Assembly (NCBI GenBank): GCA_964547295.1
Contig: CAZJMH010000005.1
Location: forward strand, 1-29,861
Length of the DNA: 29,861 nucleotides
Direction: 5' to 3'
From: CAYSLZ01 sp964547295
GTDB taxonomy: Bacteria; Patescibacteriota; Microgenomatia; UBA12405; JAHJSD01
A program made the position numbers and the translations under genes. Of this stretch, positions 25,001 through 29,861 are shown piece by piece (the stretch's first letter is position 1; each line of letters begins with the position of its first letter). Below the pieces are notes generated by a model. It saw nothing but the letters and a program-made list of their open reading frames with translations. It had not been told where the DNA came from and did not search any database.

Positions 25001-25747
25001 CGTTGTTTGCCCATTTATTTCGTAGCAATACATATTGCAAAGTATCATTTCGCGGTAAGTTGGGGTTCCACCTTCGTCGGGAATGTTATCTCCGTCACCA
25101 TTGAGGGCGCCAGTTTCAGTTAAGATGACTTTCATGCTTGAGGCTCCTCGAACGCCTAAAGATGAAAGAACATTTCTGTAATTGCGGGCCATTTGGGGAG
25201 AATAGATATGCATGGAGATGACGGAATAGGGAATGTTTCCTAAAGCAGAGATCATCGCCGCGGAATTTGGGTGATAAGGGTCAATAGCTGGTGAGGTTAA
25301 GGTTATACCATGAGTGTTCAAATTATTGATAAATCTTTGAATACGGTCAGCGCAGGCGGTTGTATCTAGATTTCCGCATTCCATGTCTAAACGCATTGGT
25401 TCGTTCCACGGTTCAAAATAAACTTGACCTGAAGTGTCAGCGGCAATTTTTTCTAATGCGTTGCTCCATTTTTGGGCTGCGCTTTCTGGATTTTTTAACA
25501 TTTCGTTTCCATAAATCCAGTGGGCATGGCCCCTAATTACACAAACATTTGTCTGATTACAAACTTTAATAATTTGCTGGGGATTATCCGGATCTCCAGC
25601 AAAAACTATTGTTTGGTTAAGGTCGTAAGAAACAGCATAATCAGCGTGGGTCGGGTCGCTAATAATATTTGCCTGGGCATAAGACGAAGAGGGGAAAAAA
25701 AATAAAATAAAAATAGCAAATAAATTAAAAATAGCGAGTTTTTTCAT
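22070..25747 (-). CDS. giant exported protein: GH-A-like N-terminus and transglycosylase-like C-terminus
   Basis: 1225 residues. The signal peptide (1-24) is cut after SYA. Residues about 28-280 resemble a clan GH-A TIM barrel: the acid/base Glu116 in YFEPWNEPM and a candidate nucleophile Glu211 at the strand end VILTETGA. A hydrophobic stretch (about 343-400) could anchor or embed it. The middle (about 430-960) is Cys-rich and unrecognised, probably disulfide-bonded outside the cell. The C-terminus (about 1051-1225) resembles a lytic transglycosylase / lysozyme fold: VPPEVPFVLWLKENGG with Glu near 1083. It is inferred to open the wall or surface glycans for the pilus. A weak AGG lies 5 bases before the ATG. 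It lies between the pilins and the TrbL-like gene. Confidence 0.75.
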   Translation of the reverse strand: MKKLAIFNLFAIFILFFFPSSSYAQANIISDPTHADYAVSYDLNQTIVFAGDPDNPQQIIKVCNQTNVCVIRGHAHWIYGNEMLKNPESAAQKWSNALEKIAADTSGQVYFEPWNEPMRLDMECGNLDTTACADRIQRFINNLNTHGITLTSPAIDPYHPNSAAMISALGNIPYSVISMHIYSPQMARNYRNVLSSLGVRGASSMKVILTETGALNGDGDNIPDEGGTPTYREMILCNMYCYEINGQTTVDFWKSQGINYALFSLGPDGIPWNLWEADCVIDALKGNCHCETCDEDTESPNAKKIAKEMYDRTGGRKPSLESETVRVGRNWPGGGTTMETHNNLWDILMWLIKIIFGEVKILFRIFPGQGLFESTAIIKLIEVIEILAGLFPSIEFLGYISDNLGSQQLVPSDRGGRFPGEDYYVDKTIKENKLELPGTTAQICLPDRDIDYTFLFFPDQHEEEFGVELLNLTSIHRQLTNSLQVYLKMRQWISGSAYSDYKEYIDMTTKEGERKMAFRGFTEQLQAGYMVRRLPGVEFVMEGENWANQRLRDLLATGDPKDEKSPLFDAEDIEKGIGIADKPILRVCDGPITENDYTLILDDNRVNRKEIEGCNEPREIKISELCCNREHIEYLGLDYNEVCKYHSGWICKDENPDEPEDSWLLYGNKYSLGKFASDSGISEADLPIYLEQCFEVPQTECSEKESYNGLFVDLNDQERARVFPPSTWNDTNPRNTFLTRHEGKCLSCQVVKLFLPQGLGALDACREMTATYLPDSMYQKVINEDYPQKKVFDCDVGELPNTDAPEGNKANEDFENFQNPWHERFHGFITQSKVINNFETNYTEESIPAGTGPEGEPIEQIQLVPEFAEVNVKVKSQMRLYIPHYEKLQLCTELMYGLLPKEYAEELEKELEEMNEHKLEAKDLLVRTKVNDAGTIYSGLDTIADTNKKLSIDDIQEKDKLTYPLNRIRAWLDNPKKIWGRSNISQDEDIYLPGGGADAGLSASQNMYIPASLQSDWFSGSGANRTAYDPSEFSQVWNNIPNEMMNIPAFFRTEIVSLKDKIIQIAKEVDVPPEVPFVLWLKENGGKRQNPENGEGICGFYSLVNQGEAFPPGPISETELLRQLKLCAEEYKKRASSVNFDTTSPYTLGWGYAHYNGNMDCRGSPYPTWHDHPYVMNGYDSEHMNMEARKSTNYDDPDNCVRLSVIGAWPAHLRISELLSSYIDI

Positions 25748-25810
25748 CTTTACCTATTTACATCTAATCATACCTAGCAGGGGTTAGTCAAGCCAGTATG
25801 CTGATAATGG

Positions 25811-26158
25811 TCATTCTGGTCTGGGGATGACAAATCGAGTGACGGTGATGCCGGTGAATTCTTCAATAAGCAATAAAATAAACCAGGTAATAATCATTAA
25901 GCCTAAACCAATAACCGCATAAGTAAAAGTGTTTTTAGCCGAACTAATTTTTTGCTTATCGCCCCCGGCAAAAATCAGTTTAAAACCACCAAAAACCAGC
26001 ATAACAGCAAAAACAATACCCGCTAGGGTAGTGATTGCTCCAATTAGGTTTCTAAATAGGCATTCAAAACCTTGCAAAGTAGCTACATCATCTTCTAAAA
26101 CACAATCATTCCCCCAGCCTTGCGCACTGATCGGTTTAACTAGCCATTTGAACCACAT
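25811..26158 (-). CDS. T4SS pilin-like two-helix protein (paralogue 6)
   Basis: 115 residues. A short leader ends in ISAQG (about 10-14). Two membrane helices (about 36-65 and 79-103) are joined by the cytoplasmic-type loop FAGGDKQKISSAKNTFTYAV, and the tail is EFTGITVTRFVIPRPE. This is the VirB2/TrbC-like fold shared by all six genes of the array. Cysteines at about 19 and 33 lie in the external segment and could form a disulfide, unlike the other copies. It is last in the array, 13 bases after paralogue 5, with no Shine-Dalgarno sequence. Confidence 0.85.
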   Translation of the reverse strand: MWFKWLVKPISAQGWGNDCVLEDDVATLQGFECLFRNLIGAITTLAGIVFAVMLVFGGFKLIFAGGDKQKISSAKNTFTYAVIGLGLMIITWFILLLIEEFTGITVTRFVIPRPE

Positions 26159-26171
26159 AAATTTTTATTGA

Positions 26172-26546
26172 TTAATCTGCCGGACTAGTATGTAAATTTG
26201 GAATTTCTAGTGTAAAAATATCAATTCCAAATAAAGTATTAATTAATTGAATAATTGCCCAGGCAACAAAAACAATTGCTAAACCAATTAAAGCATGGGT
26301 GATTTGATTACGGGCGTTTTCTACTTCAGTTTTATCGCCTCGAGATGTAATCCACCGGATGCCGCCCATAATTAACATGGCGAAAAAAACCAAAGCGACA
26401 ATAACTAATGATAGTCTGATTAATCCAGATATAATAGTGGGAATAGTTAAGCTTTTCAAGGCAGACCATTGTCCGGGTGGGTTTAAAACTATATCATCTT
26501 GAGCATAAGCCGATAATTTTGGTAAAAGGGTATACAGTTTGTTCAT
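26172..26546 (-). CDS. T4SS pilin-like protein, probable major pilin (paralogue 5)
   Basis: 124 residues. The leader MNKLYTLLPKLSAYA is followed by QDD, a good signal-peptidase site. Two membrane helices (about 36-63 and 85-111) are joined by SRGDKTEVENARNQITHALI. It stands apart from the rest of the array: it alone has its own TTGATA / TATAAT promoter and a textbook ribosome binding site AAAGGAGGTGA 5-6 bases before the ATG. I infer that it is made in larger amounts than its neighbours, as expected for the pilus subunit. The other paralogues would then be minor or assembly subunits. Confidence 0.85.
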   Translation of the reverse strand: MNKLYTLLPKLSAYAQDDIVLNPPGQWSALKSLTIPTIISGLIRLSLVIVALVFFAMLIMGGIRWITSRGDKTEVENARNQITHALIGLAIVFVAWAIIQLINTLFGIDIFTLEIPNLHTSPAD

Positions 26547-26549
26547 TAT

Positions 26550-26560
26550 TCACCTCCTTT
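26550..26560 (-). promoter_or_regulatory. perfect Shine-Dalgarno sequence
   Basis: AAAGGAGGTGA on the minus strand, with GGAGG 6 bases before the ATG at 26546. It is fully complementary to the usual 16S anti-SD. No other gene in the window has anything as strong. Confidence 0.9.
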
Positions 26561-26580
26561 CATTTTTAATTTTAATCATT

Positions 26581-26608
26581 ATTATAACTATAACGTTGGG
26601 ATTATCAA
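26581..26608 (-). promoter_or_regulatory. promoter of the probable major pilin
   Basis: Minus strand TTGATA (26608-26603), 16-base spacer, TATAAT (26586-26581), leader about 28 bases. The -35 box lies in the end of the upstream pilin gene. Confidence 0.65.
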
Positions 26609-26923
26609 ACGTAAATTTTCTAGCCCTTCAATGCCAAACATTGTTCCAAAAAGTTTGAGAACAACAAAGACTAAGAATACAATTATCAGCCCAATTATCG
26701 CCGAACTTATTTTTTGTTGTGCCTCCTGGAGCTTATTTTTATCTCCTTTGCTGGTAATCCAAGCATAACCGCCAAGGATAAAATTGAATAAAAAAAACAA
26801 CACTGCTCCGACTAGAAAAATATTCACTAAAAGAGAAATCAGCTTGTTGACAAAATCTGTCCCGCTGTCGGCGGGTGGATTATCATTAAAAATCGGGTTA
26901 TGTAATTGAGCATAAATTTTCAT
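26588..26923 (-). CDS. T4SS pilin-like two-helix protein (paralogue 4)
   Basis: 111 residues. The N-terminus is extremely short before the AQ motif (MKIYAQLHN). There are two membrane helices (about 26-55 and 74-100) with the loop TSKGDKNKLQEAQQKISSAI and a hydrophobic end LRLIIPTL. The ATG overlaps the previous stop (ATGA), so translation is coupled and the start is well fixed. With only five residues before Gln it lacks a normal signal peptide core; the first membrane helix must direct insertion. The loop sequence is closest to paralogues 3 and 5. Confidence 0.85.
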   Translation of the reverse strand: MKIYAQLHNPIFNDNPPADSGTDFVNKLISLLVNIFLVGAVLFFLFNFILGGYAWITSKGDKNKLQEAQQKISSAIIGLIIVFLVFVVLKLFGTMFGIEGLENLRLIIPTL

Positions 26924-27315
26924 GGTGCGTTTGGCGGCATTGGGCCTAAATACCCAGGCGATAATTTGTTAATCATTTCTTCAAGATTCAAAAGTCCGGG
27001 AATTCCAAGTAATTCACCTAAAAGCATAAATAAAAATATTGCTGAAATAACAATGACTGCGCCGATAAAATTATTTTGAAGTTTTTGCTGCGCCTCTTTA
27101 ATTTTCTGACTGTCCCCGCCGGCGGATATGAATTGATAGCCGGCAATAATAATTTGGATTAAAAACCAAATTAAACCAAAAATGGTTAAAATTCCAATCA
27201 GATTAGAAATTACATCAGTTAAAACACTGCCTGCTTCATCTGTATTTTCCAAGCCAATACGGCCAAATCCACGGAAATTGAAACTTAGTGCATAAGCTTT
27301 TTTAATTAAATTCAT
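26920..27315 (-). CDS. T4SS pilin-like two-helix protein (paralogue 3)
   Basis: 131 residues from the ATG at 27315 (leader MNLIKKAYALS). An in-frame ATG at 27369 would add 18 residues lying inside the upstream gene and is less likely. There are two membrane helices (about 38-65 and 85-108) with the loop FISAGGDSQKIKEAQQKLQN, and a Pro/Gly-rich tail (SPGYLGPMPPNAP). The loop-coding DNA is nearly identical to that of paralogue 2. The gene starts 11 bases after the stop of paralogue 2, with no Shine-Dalgarno sequence. Confidence 0.82.
   Translation of the reverse strand: MNLIKKAYALSFNFRGFGRIGLENTDEAGSVLTDVISNLIGILTIFGLIWFLIQIIIAGYQFISAGGDSQKIKEAQQKLQNNFIGAVIVISAIFLFMLLGELLGIPGLLNLEEMINKLSPGYLGPMPPNAP
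27098..27151. repeat. near-identical 54-base segment shared by pilin paralogues 2 and 3 (copy A)
   Basis: It matches 27469-27522 with only four or so mismatches over 54 bases and encodes GYQFISAGGDSQKI plus flanks. The rest of the two genes is much more divergent, which points to gene conversion or strong local constraint. Confidence 0.75.
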
Positions 27316-27326
27316 TTTTATTTTTA

Positions 27327-27701
27327 TTAATTTGGTCCGGTAATTGTCGGGCTGATAATTGACGTCCACTCCCCAAATATTAATTTACCAAGCAGTCCGG
27401 CAATTGTAAATGACCCGGCAGCAATTAAAACACCTAACATGCTTTGCCAGATTTTGCTCCAAGCATCATTAATTTTCTGACTGTCCCCGCCAGCGGATAT
27501 AAATTGATAGCCAGCAAAAATAAAATTAAATAAGGCAAATAGACCAGCGCCGACGATAAGTAATTTCATAATATTATTTAGAAGAATAAATAAACCTTCC
27601 CCTTCAGGGCTGATATAGCGCTTTAAGGGTTCTGGCTGTTCAATTTCGCCGATTTCTGCAAAAACTGGTTGTTTAAATATTTGGTTTAAGAATGTTAACA
27701 C
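27327..27701 (-). CDS. T4SS pilin-like two-helix protein (paralogue 2)
   Basis: 124 residues. The start is GTG at 27701, overlapping the end of paralogue 1 by 29 bases; no better start keeps the leader FLNQIFKQPVFAEIG. There are two membrane helices (about 40-66 and 86-108) with the loop FISAGGDSQKINDAWSKIWQ. The second helix contains more Ala/Gly than the others. The overlap with the upstream gene means the two are on one transcript and probably translationally coupled. Confidence 0.82.
   Translation of the reverse strand: MLTFLNQIFKQPVFAEIGEIEQPEPLKRYISPEGEGLFILLNNIMKLLIVGAGLFALFNFIFAGYQFISAGGDSQKINDAWSKIWQSMLGVLIAAGSFTIAGLLGKLIFGEWTSIISPTITGPN
27469..27522. repeat. near-identical 54-base segment shared by pilin paralogues 2 and 3 (copy B)
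   Basis: Partner of 27098-27151, in the same orientation and the same position within its gene (loop between the two membrane helices). Confidence 0.75.
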
Positions 27702-28023
27702 CGGTAACTACCTCGATTAACTGAATAATAAAATAACTGCCGACTATTATAATAAAACCGATGACAGCGGCGGTAATTGCTTTTTGACCTTTTTGGATTT
27801 GACCGCTTTCTTGTTTTCCTGCTCCCATAATAACGCTCAGCCCACCGAAAATCAAGAGAAATAACATGATTATCCCAGCAAGAACATAAATTGGAGAGAG
27901 TATATGTTGAAAAAAATCGCCGAATGATTTAAAAATTTTACTAATTCCTTCTCCGTCCAATAAATAACTTTCGCCGATTGCAACTCCTGTGTCTCCTTGA
28001 GCTAAGATTTTTGTCATTAACAT
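27673..28023 (-). CDS. T4SS pilin-like two-helix protein (paralogue 1)
   Basis: 116 residues. The leader is MLMTKILAQG; the start may be the ATG at 28023 or 28017. There are two membrane helices (about 43-67 and 82-106) with the loop MGAGKQESGQIQKGQKAITA. It is the most divergent of the six: the loop lacks the GGD/KGD motif of the others. It is first in the array, with a promoter ending 5 bases before the ATG. The divergent substrate-binding protein gene starts 70 bases away. Confidence 0.82.
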   Translation of the reverse strand: MLMTKILAQGDTGVAIGESYLLDGEGISKIFKSFGDFFQHILSPIYVLAGIIMLFLLIFGGLSVIMGAGKQESGQIQKGQKAITAAVIGFIIIVGSYFIIQLIEVVTGVNILKPNI

Positions 28024-28028
28024 AATTT

Positions 28029-28057
28029 AGAATACCAAAAGTGTAGTAAATAGTAAA
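28029..28057 (-). promoter_or_regulatory. promoter of the six-pilin array
   Basis: Minus strand TTTACT (28057-28052), 17-base spacer, TATTCT (28034-28029), then 5 bases to the ATG at 28023. The mRNA is leaderless if this ATG is used, or has a leader of about 6 bases if the ATG at 28017 is used. Confidence 0.55.
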
Positions 28058-28078
28058 TAGCAAATGGAAATTAGAATA

Positions 28079-28087
28079 TGTTATTAT
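28079..28087 (+). promoter_or_regulatory. leaderless extended -10 promoter
   Basis: TGT-TATTAT (28079-28087), then 6 bases to the ATG at 28094. There is no -35 box and no Shine-Dalgarno sequence. Confidence 0.5.
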
Positions 28088-28093
28088 TTGCTT

Positions 28094-29479
28094 ATGGATC
28101 AAATTCAATCAGAGGTTTTTTCTCAACAGCCGGAAACAAAAAAAGAAAAGAAGAAATTTAAGCCGCCATTAGTTTTAATTATTCCAATAGCTCTTGTTTT
28201 AATTGCCGGCGGCTTAGGTGCTTATTTTTATTTTAATTTAGGTAAAGGCCGGTCAAAAAAAGAAGTAACTTTAACCTATTGGGGTCTTTGGGAACCGGAG
28301 ACAGTAATAGATGGCATAATTAGCCAATGGGAAAGAGAAAATCCTCATATTAAAATTCGTTATGTAAAGCAAGATAAGGAGGATTATCGAGCACGATTGC
28401 AGTCAGCTTTTTCGCGTAATGAAGGCCCAGATATCTTTCGTTTTCATCAAACTTGGCTACCAATGTTAAATGAAGATTTGGCCCCTGTTCCTCAACCAAT
28501 AATCAGTCAATTGGGAGTAGAAGAAGAATATTTTTCCATAGTCAAGGAGTCCTTGTCGCAGGCGGGTGAATATTACGGCCTTCCCTTAATGGTTGATAGT
28601 TTAGCTCTATACTATAATAAAGATATACTTACTGCCGCTAATCTCTCCCCGCCTCGAACTTGGTGGGGGCTGGAGGAAGTATCAAAAAAATTGACTGTTC
28701 AACCTCAAGGAAGAATAACTACGGCTGGTGTTGCCTTAGGTTCAACTACCAATGTCGACCACTGGAGCGATATTATTGGCTTAATGATTTACCAAAATGG
28801 TGGTGACCCGGCTAAGCCTAGTGCTTTAACAGAAGACGTTTTTAGATATTATTTAAAATTCAAAAATGTTAACCGGGTTTGGAATGAGTCTATGCCTAAT
28901 TCAACCTTAGCTTTTGCTACCGGTAAAGTTGCTTTTTATTTTGGGCCGTCATGGCGGGTATTTAATATTAAAGAAGCTAACCCTAATTTAAATTTTGGTA
29001 TAACCAGGGTGCCGCAGCTGCCGAAAGTAGAGGGGGCTGATTGGGAGAAAGCTGAAGCTGGTCAAGAAGAGTTAACCAATATTGGTTGGAGCTCTTTTTG
29101 GGCAGAAGGAGTTTGGAATAAAAGTGCTAATCAAAAAGAGGCTTGGGAATTTTTGTCTTTTTTAAGCTCAAGTGAAACAATGCAAAAACTTTATACTGCC
29201 CAGTCGCAAATAAGACAATTTGGGGAAATATACCCTCGGGTTAGTTTAGCAGAACAAATTCAGGACCCGTTGGTTCAACCATTTGTTGAGGAAACTAAAA
29301 ATTCAAAAAATTGGTATTTATGTTCATTTACCCGTGACGCCGGGATTAATGACCGGATAATTAATTATTATGAAAATGCGATTAATGAAATTGGGCAAAG
29401 AGGCTCACCTGATCAGGTGCTGGTTAATTTACAAAATGGAGTAGACCAGATTTTAAATCAGTACGGATTAGCAAACTAA
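28094..29479 (+). CDS. membrane-anchored ABC-type sugar substrate-binding protein
   Basis: 461 residues from the ATG at 28094, supported by the extended -10 box 6 bases upstream; an in-frame ATG 10 codons earlier overlaps that box. A basic cytoplasmic head is followed by one membrane helix (about 24-47), which replaces the lipobox used by most Gram-positive binding proteins. A family-1 solute-binding fold follows (about 55-440): LTYWGLWEPETVIDGIISQW, GPDIFRFHQTWLPML, YYGLPLMVDSLALYYNKD and KVAFYFGPSWR match MalE/UgpB-like proteins. It should bind a sugar or oligosaccharide outside the cell. No permease or ATPase gene is adjacent in the window, so the partner transporter, if any, lies elsewhere. 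Confidence 0.9.
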   Translation: MDQIQSEVFSQQPETKKEKKKFKPPLVLIIPIALVLIAGGLGAYFYFNLGKGRSKKEVTLTYWGLWEPETVIDGIISQWERENPHIKIRYVKQDKEDYRARLQSAFSRNEGPDIFRFHQTWLPMLNEDLAPVPQPIISQLGVEEEYFSIVKESLSQAGEYYGLPLMVDSLALYYNKDILTAANLSPPRTWWGLEEVSKKLTVQPQGRITTAGVALGSTTNVDHWSDIIGLMIYQNGGDPAKPSALTEDVFRYYLKFKNVNRVWNESMPNSTLAFATGKVAFYFGPSWRVFNIKEANPNLNFGITRVPQLPKVEGADWEKAEAGQEELTNIGWSSFWAEGVWNKSANQKEAWEFLSFLSSSETMQKLYTAQSQIRQFGEIYPRVSLAEQIQDPLVQPFVEETKNSKNWYLCSFTRDAGINDRIINYYENAINEIGQRGSPDQVLVNLQNGVDQILNQYGLAN

Positions 29480-29487
29480 ATTCCCCC

Positions 29488-29515
29488 TTGACAAAATTAT
29501 TAAGATAATTAAAAT
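29488..29515 (+). promoter_or_regulatory. groES-groEL promoter
   Basis: TTGACA (29488-29493), 16-base spacer, TAAAAT (29510-29515), then 15 bases to the ATG at 29531. No CIRCE inverted repeat (TTAGCACTC type) is present, so HrcA control is not supported here. Confidence 0.6.
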
Positions 29516-29530
29516 AGTAAGCGAAGACAA

Positions 29531-29842
29531 ATGACAATAAAAACGGATTTAATACCGGCTCCGGGCTATGTTCTTGTTGACCCTTTAGAGGGGGAGAAAG
29601 AAACTGACTCTGGTATTGTTCTTCCAGAAAGTGTTGAAAAAAAACCTTTATTAGGCAAAATTGTTGCTCTTGGAGAGGCAGAAGTAACAGACAGCGGTAA
29701 TAAAAAAGAATTGTGGAATAAAGTAAAAAAAGGAACAATAATCGTTTATAAAAAATGGGCAGGAAATGAATATCAGCCGCAAGGAAGCGATAAAGAATTA
29801 TTATTTGTTAAATTTGAGGACATCCTCGCAGTTAAAAAATAA
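29531..29842 (+). CDS. groES: co-chaperonin GroES
   Basis: 103 residues, close to the family's usual 95-100. The beta-barrel start reads PAPGYVLVDPLEGEKETDSG. The mobile loop that contacts GroEL is TDSGIVLPES (about 25-34), with the conserved Gly-Ile-Val-Leu-Pro. The end LLFVKFEDILAV is also typical. It forms the heptameric lid of the GroEL folding chamber in the cytoplasm. The insert around EAEVTDSGNKKEL and KWAGNEYQPQGSDKE is slightly longer than in E. coli. groEL follows after 2 bases. Confidence 0.95.
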   Translation: MTIKTDLIPAPGYVLVDPLEGEKETDSGIVLPESVEKKPLLGKIVALGEAEVTDSGNKKELWNKVKKGTIIVYKKWAGNEYQPQGSDKELLFVKFEDILAVKK

Positions 29843-29844
29843 AA

Positions 29845-29861
29845 ATGGCAAAACAAATTAT
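29845..29861 (+). CDS. groEL: chaperonin GroEL, first codons only
   Basis: ATG at 29845 gives M-A-K-Q-I before the window ends. MAKQI is the usual GroEL start, and the gene follows groES after 2 bases, as in the standard operon. The rest lies outside the window. Confidence 0.85.

Noticed and set aside
29480..29530. CIRCE heat-shock operator before groES
   Set aside because: No TTAGCACTC/GAGTGCTAA inverted repeat is present.
1..29861. UGA recoded as glycine (Gracilibacteria/SR1 type)
   Set aside because: Several genes end at TGA exactly where the family normally ends (RNase H, the RimK-like fusion), and the reading frames contain no in-frame TGA.

Overview
The window looks like a piece of a Candidate Phyla Radiation (Patescibacteria) chromosome, probably a Parcubacteria- or Microgenomates-type lineage. 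I infer this from gene content, not from a phylogeny. The clues are an AT-rich, almost gapless gene layout; tRNAs without an encoded CCA; and families typical of these genomes: DUF4012, VanW, an FtsB-like divisome protein, a TraD/VirD4-like ATPase, arrays of two-helix T4SS pilins, a PaaX-type regulator and a RimK-like ligase with a 7TM partner. TGA is used as an ordinary stop (for example at the ends of the RNase H and RimK-like genes), so this is not a UGA-recoding lineage. No rRNA, CRISPR array, insertion sequence with a transposase, or gene-free stretch over 300 bases was seen.

Layout: 1-304 holds three tRNAs (the 3' part of an initiator-like Met, Ala-TGC and a CAT-anticodon tRNA). 309-1566 has a divergent ftsB-like / Xer-type recombinase pair. 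1563-7136 is a minus-strand block: a TraD/VirD4-like ATPase, two unrecognised proteins and a polysaccharide flippase. 7156-7845 is comF. 7886-11636 is a three-gene plus-strand operon: a 7TM 'transglutaminase-type' membrane protein, a fusion of a RimK-like amidoligase with a retropepsin-like protease, and a broken ATP-grasp protein with a new helical C-terminus. 11661-12436 is a PaaX/Cas2-like gene bracketed by two identical 37-base near-palindromes. 12425-18606 is a minus-strand run: mutM, a Rossmann-DUF4012 membrane protein, an RNase HI, a TPR-like membrane protein and a VanW protein. 18763-20496 is a large orphan gene. 20509-28023 is a minus-strand secretion or pilus cassette: six paralogous pilins, a huge exported protein with two wall- or glycan-hydrolase-like ends, and a TrbL/VirB6-like channel. 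28094-29479 is a membrane-anchored sugar-binding protein, followed by groES and the first codons of groEL.

The two most notable signals: (1) a PaaX/Cas2-like gene sits between two exact direct copies of a 37-base near-palindrome, one of which supplies the stop codon of mutM; this could be a self-regulated locus or an undescribed small mobile unit. (2) Many genes carry a -10 box (TATAAT-like) only 5-8 bases before the start codon and lack a Shine-Dalgarno sequence, implying widespread leaderless mRNAs. The extreme case is the flippase/comF pair, whose divergent start codons are separated by 19 bases. One pilin alone has a perfect Shine-Dalgarno sequence and a strong promoter, which suggests it is the major subunit.
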